A DNA stretch of 62,696 nt from Sandaracinobacteroides sayramensis (GTDB lineage Bacteria > Pseudomonadota > Alphaproteobacteria > Sphingomonadales > Sphingomonadaceae), in assembly GCF_022014495.1 (NCBI RefSeq), contig NZ_JAKLSQ010000008.1, forward strand, positions 1 through 62,696. The letters are read 5' to 3'. Below, one piece after another: positions 62,108-62,696 of the stretch. Position 1 is the stretch's first letter. Every line of letters begins with the position of its first letter. A program made the position numbers and the translations under genes. The notes beneath the pieces are model-generated. The model worked only from the letters and a program-made list of their open reading frames with translations. It was not told the origin of the DNA and did not search any database.

Positions 62108-62456
62108 AACGCCGCTTCCCCTGCCCGGCGCGGGCCGGATTCGGGCGCTTGAGATTCCGACTCGCGGATGGCTTCGCAATAAGCTATGTTAATGCTGGCG
62201 CAATGCTGTTTGCCATGTGGTTTTGCCGGATTGCGCCATCCTGTCGTGCCGTCTTGAAGTCGAGTGTCTGCCCAAGAATGTCCTATTCGAAAGTGACGCT
62301 AGTCGATGAAAGGTCCGGCCCCGATGGGGGAGAATGGGGCCTCGCCGCCGGATGGTCCGGCGCGGGAGGTCAGGCGGCGGTGGAAGTCCGGCTATTGGTG
62401 CCAGACCGGGGCCAGTTATTGGGCGGTACACGACTTTTGAAAGACGGTTATTCCAG
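62108..62456 (+). other. Long leader region before the glycine-rich gene
   Basis: 349 bases with no supported gene. The part 62160-62320 is visibly less GC-rich than the rest. An open frame beginning at TTG 62149 would overlap the next start as ATGA but has no recognisable family or ribosome-binding site. Long leaders are common before cold-shock genes. Confidence 0.5.

Positions 62457-62696
<240 letters not shown>

Noticed and set aside
62170-62190. Second sigma-54-like promoter (TGGC...TTGC)
   Set aside because: The spacing between GG and GC is wrong by two or more bases.

Overview
The window is a GC-rich chromosomal segment of an alphaproteobacterium, most likely a sphingomonad (order Sphingomonadales). 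The markers are a PEPxxWA-type C-terminal sorting signal, a GapR nucleoid protein, MmcB behind a GAAC-N7-GAAC LexA box, an alphaproteobacterial-style RNase E with a long acidic insertion, and the start of a glycine-rich cold-shock-type protein at the right edge. Genes are tightly packed, with many 1-14 bp stop/start overlaps. I see no rRNA, tRNA, CRISPR array, transposase or prophage.

Layout. 1-2720 (+): end of a filamentous-haemagglutinin-like adhesin, then SapC-family, OmpH/Skp-like and TonB-C-like envelope proteins. 2748-7487 (-): surE, serS, an NfeD/SPFH pair and ygfZ. 7626-10094 (+): pepA, holC and a YbjN-like protein. 10515-14407: thiolase and hydrolase, then a divergent HxlR/NmrA-like redox pair. 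14726-19180: ftsH, SOS-type mmcB, an RNA methyltransferase, an AlkA-like glycosylase and a ferredoxin. 19191-23453: arginine succinyltransferase genes astA-astD-astB with a divergent Lrp-type regulator. 23586-28714: patatin, MFS, SDR, PEP-CTERM and MBL proteins. 28771-31543 (-): ruvA, ruvC, yebC, small proteins and gapR. 31651-36934: MATE and VUT transporters, a candidate sigma-54 small RNA, a SulP/XRE pair and an N-formylglutamate amidohydrolase. 36976-42426 (-): a complete SUF iron-sulfur operon (Rrf2 regulator, sufB, C, D, S, T, A). 42670-44801: aquaporin, a long structured leader RNA and a methyltransferase. 44996-53311: two ABC-F proteins, trmB, accA, an M48 peptidase, mutT and others. 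53370-62696: RNase E with a repeated-hairpin leader, fliD-fliS, pyruvate kinase, a DUF1244 protein, an OYE-family oxidoreductase and the cold-shock-type protein.

Most of the window is housekeeping. The unusual content lies between genes: (1) a folded leader at 43762-44006 in which one CCCC segment can pair either with an upstream GGGG or with the GGGG in front of a methyltransferase start codon; (2) a near-consensus sigma-54 promoter 10 bp ahead of a 66-nt two-hairpin unit; (3) four hairpins at exact 24-nt spacing in the RNase E leader; (4) several families of dispersed palindromic repeats in recurrent order, with covarying arms; and (5) a LexA box before mmcB. All calls come from reading the sequence and the conceptual translations. 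No database search or folding program was run.
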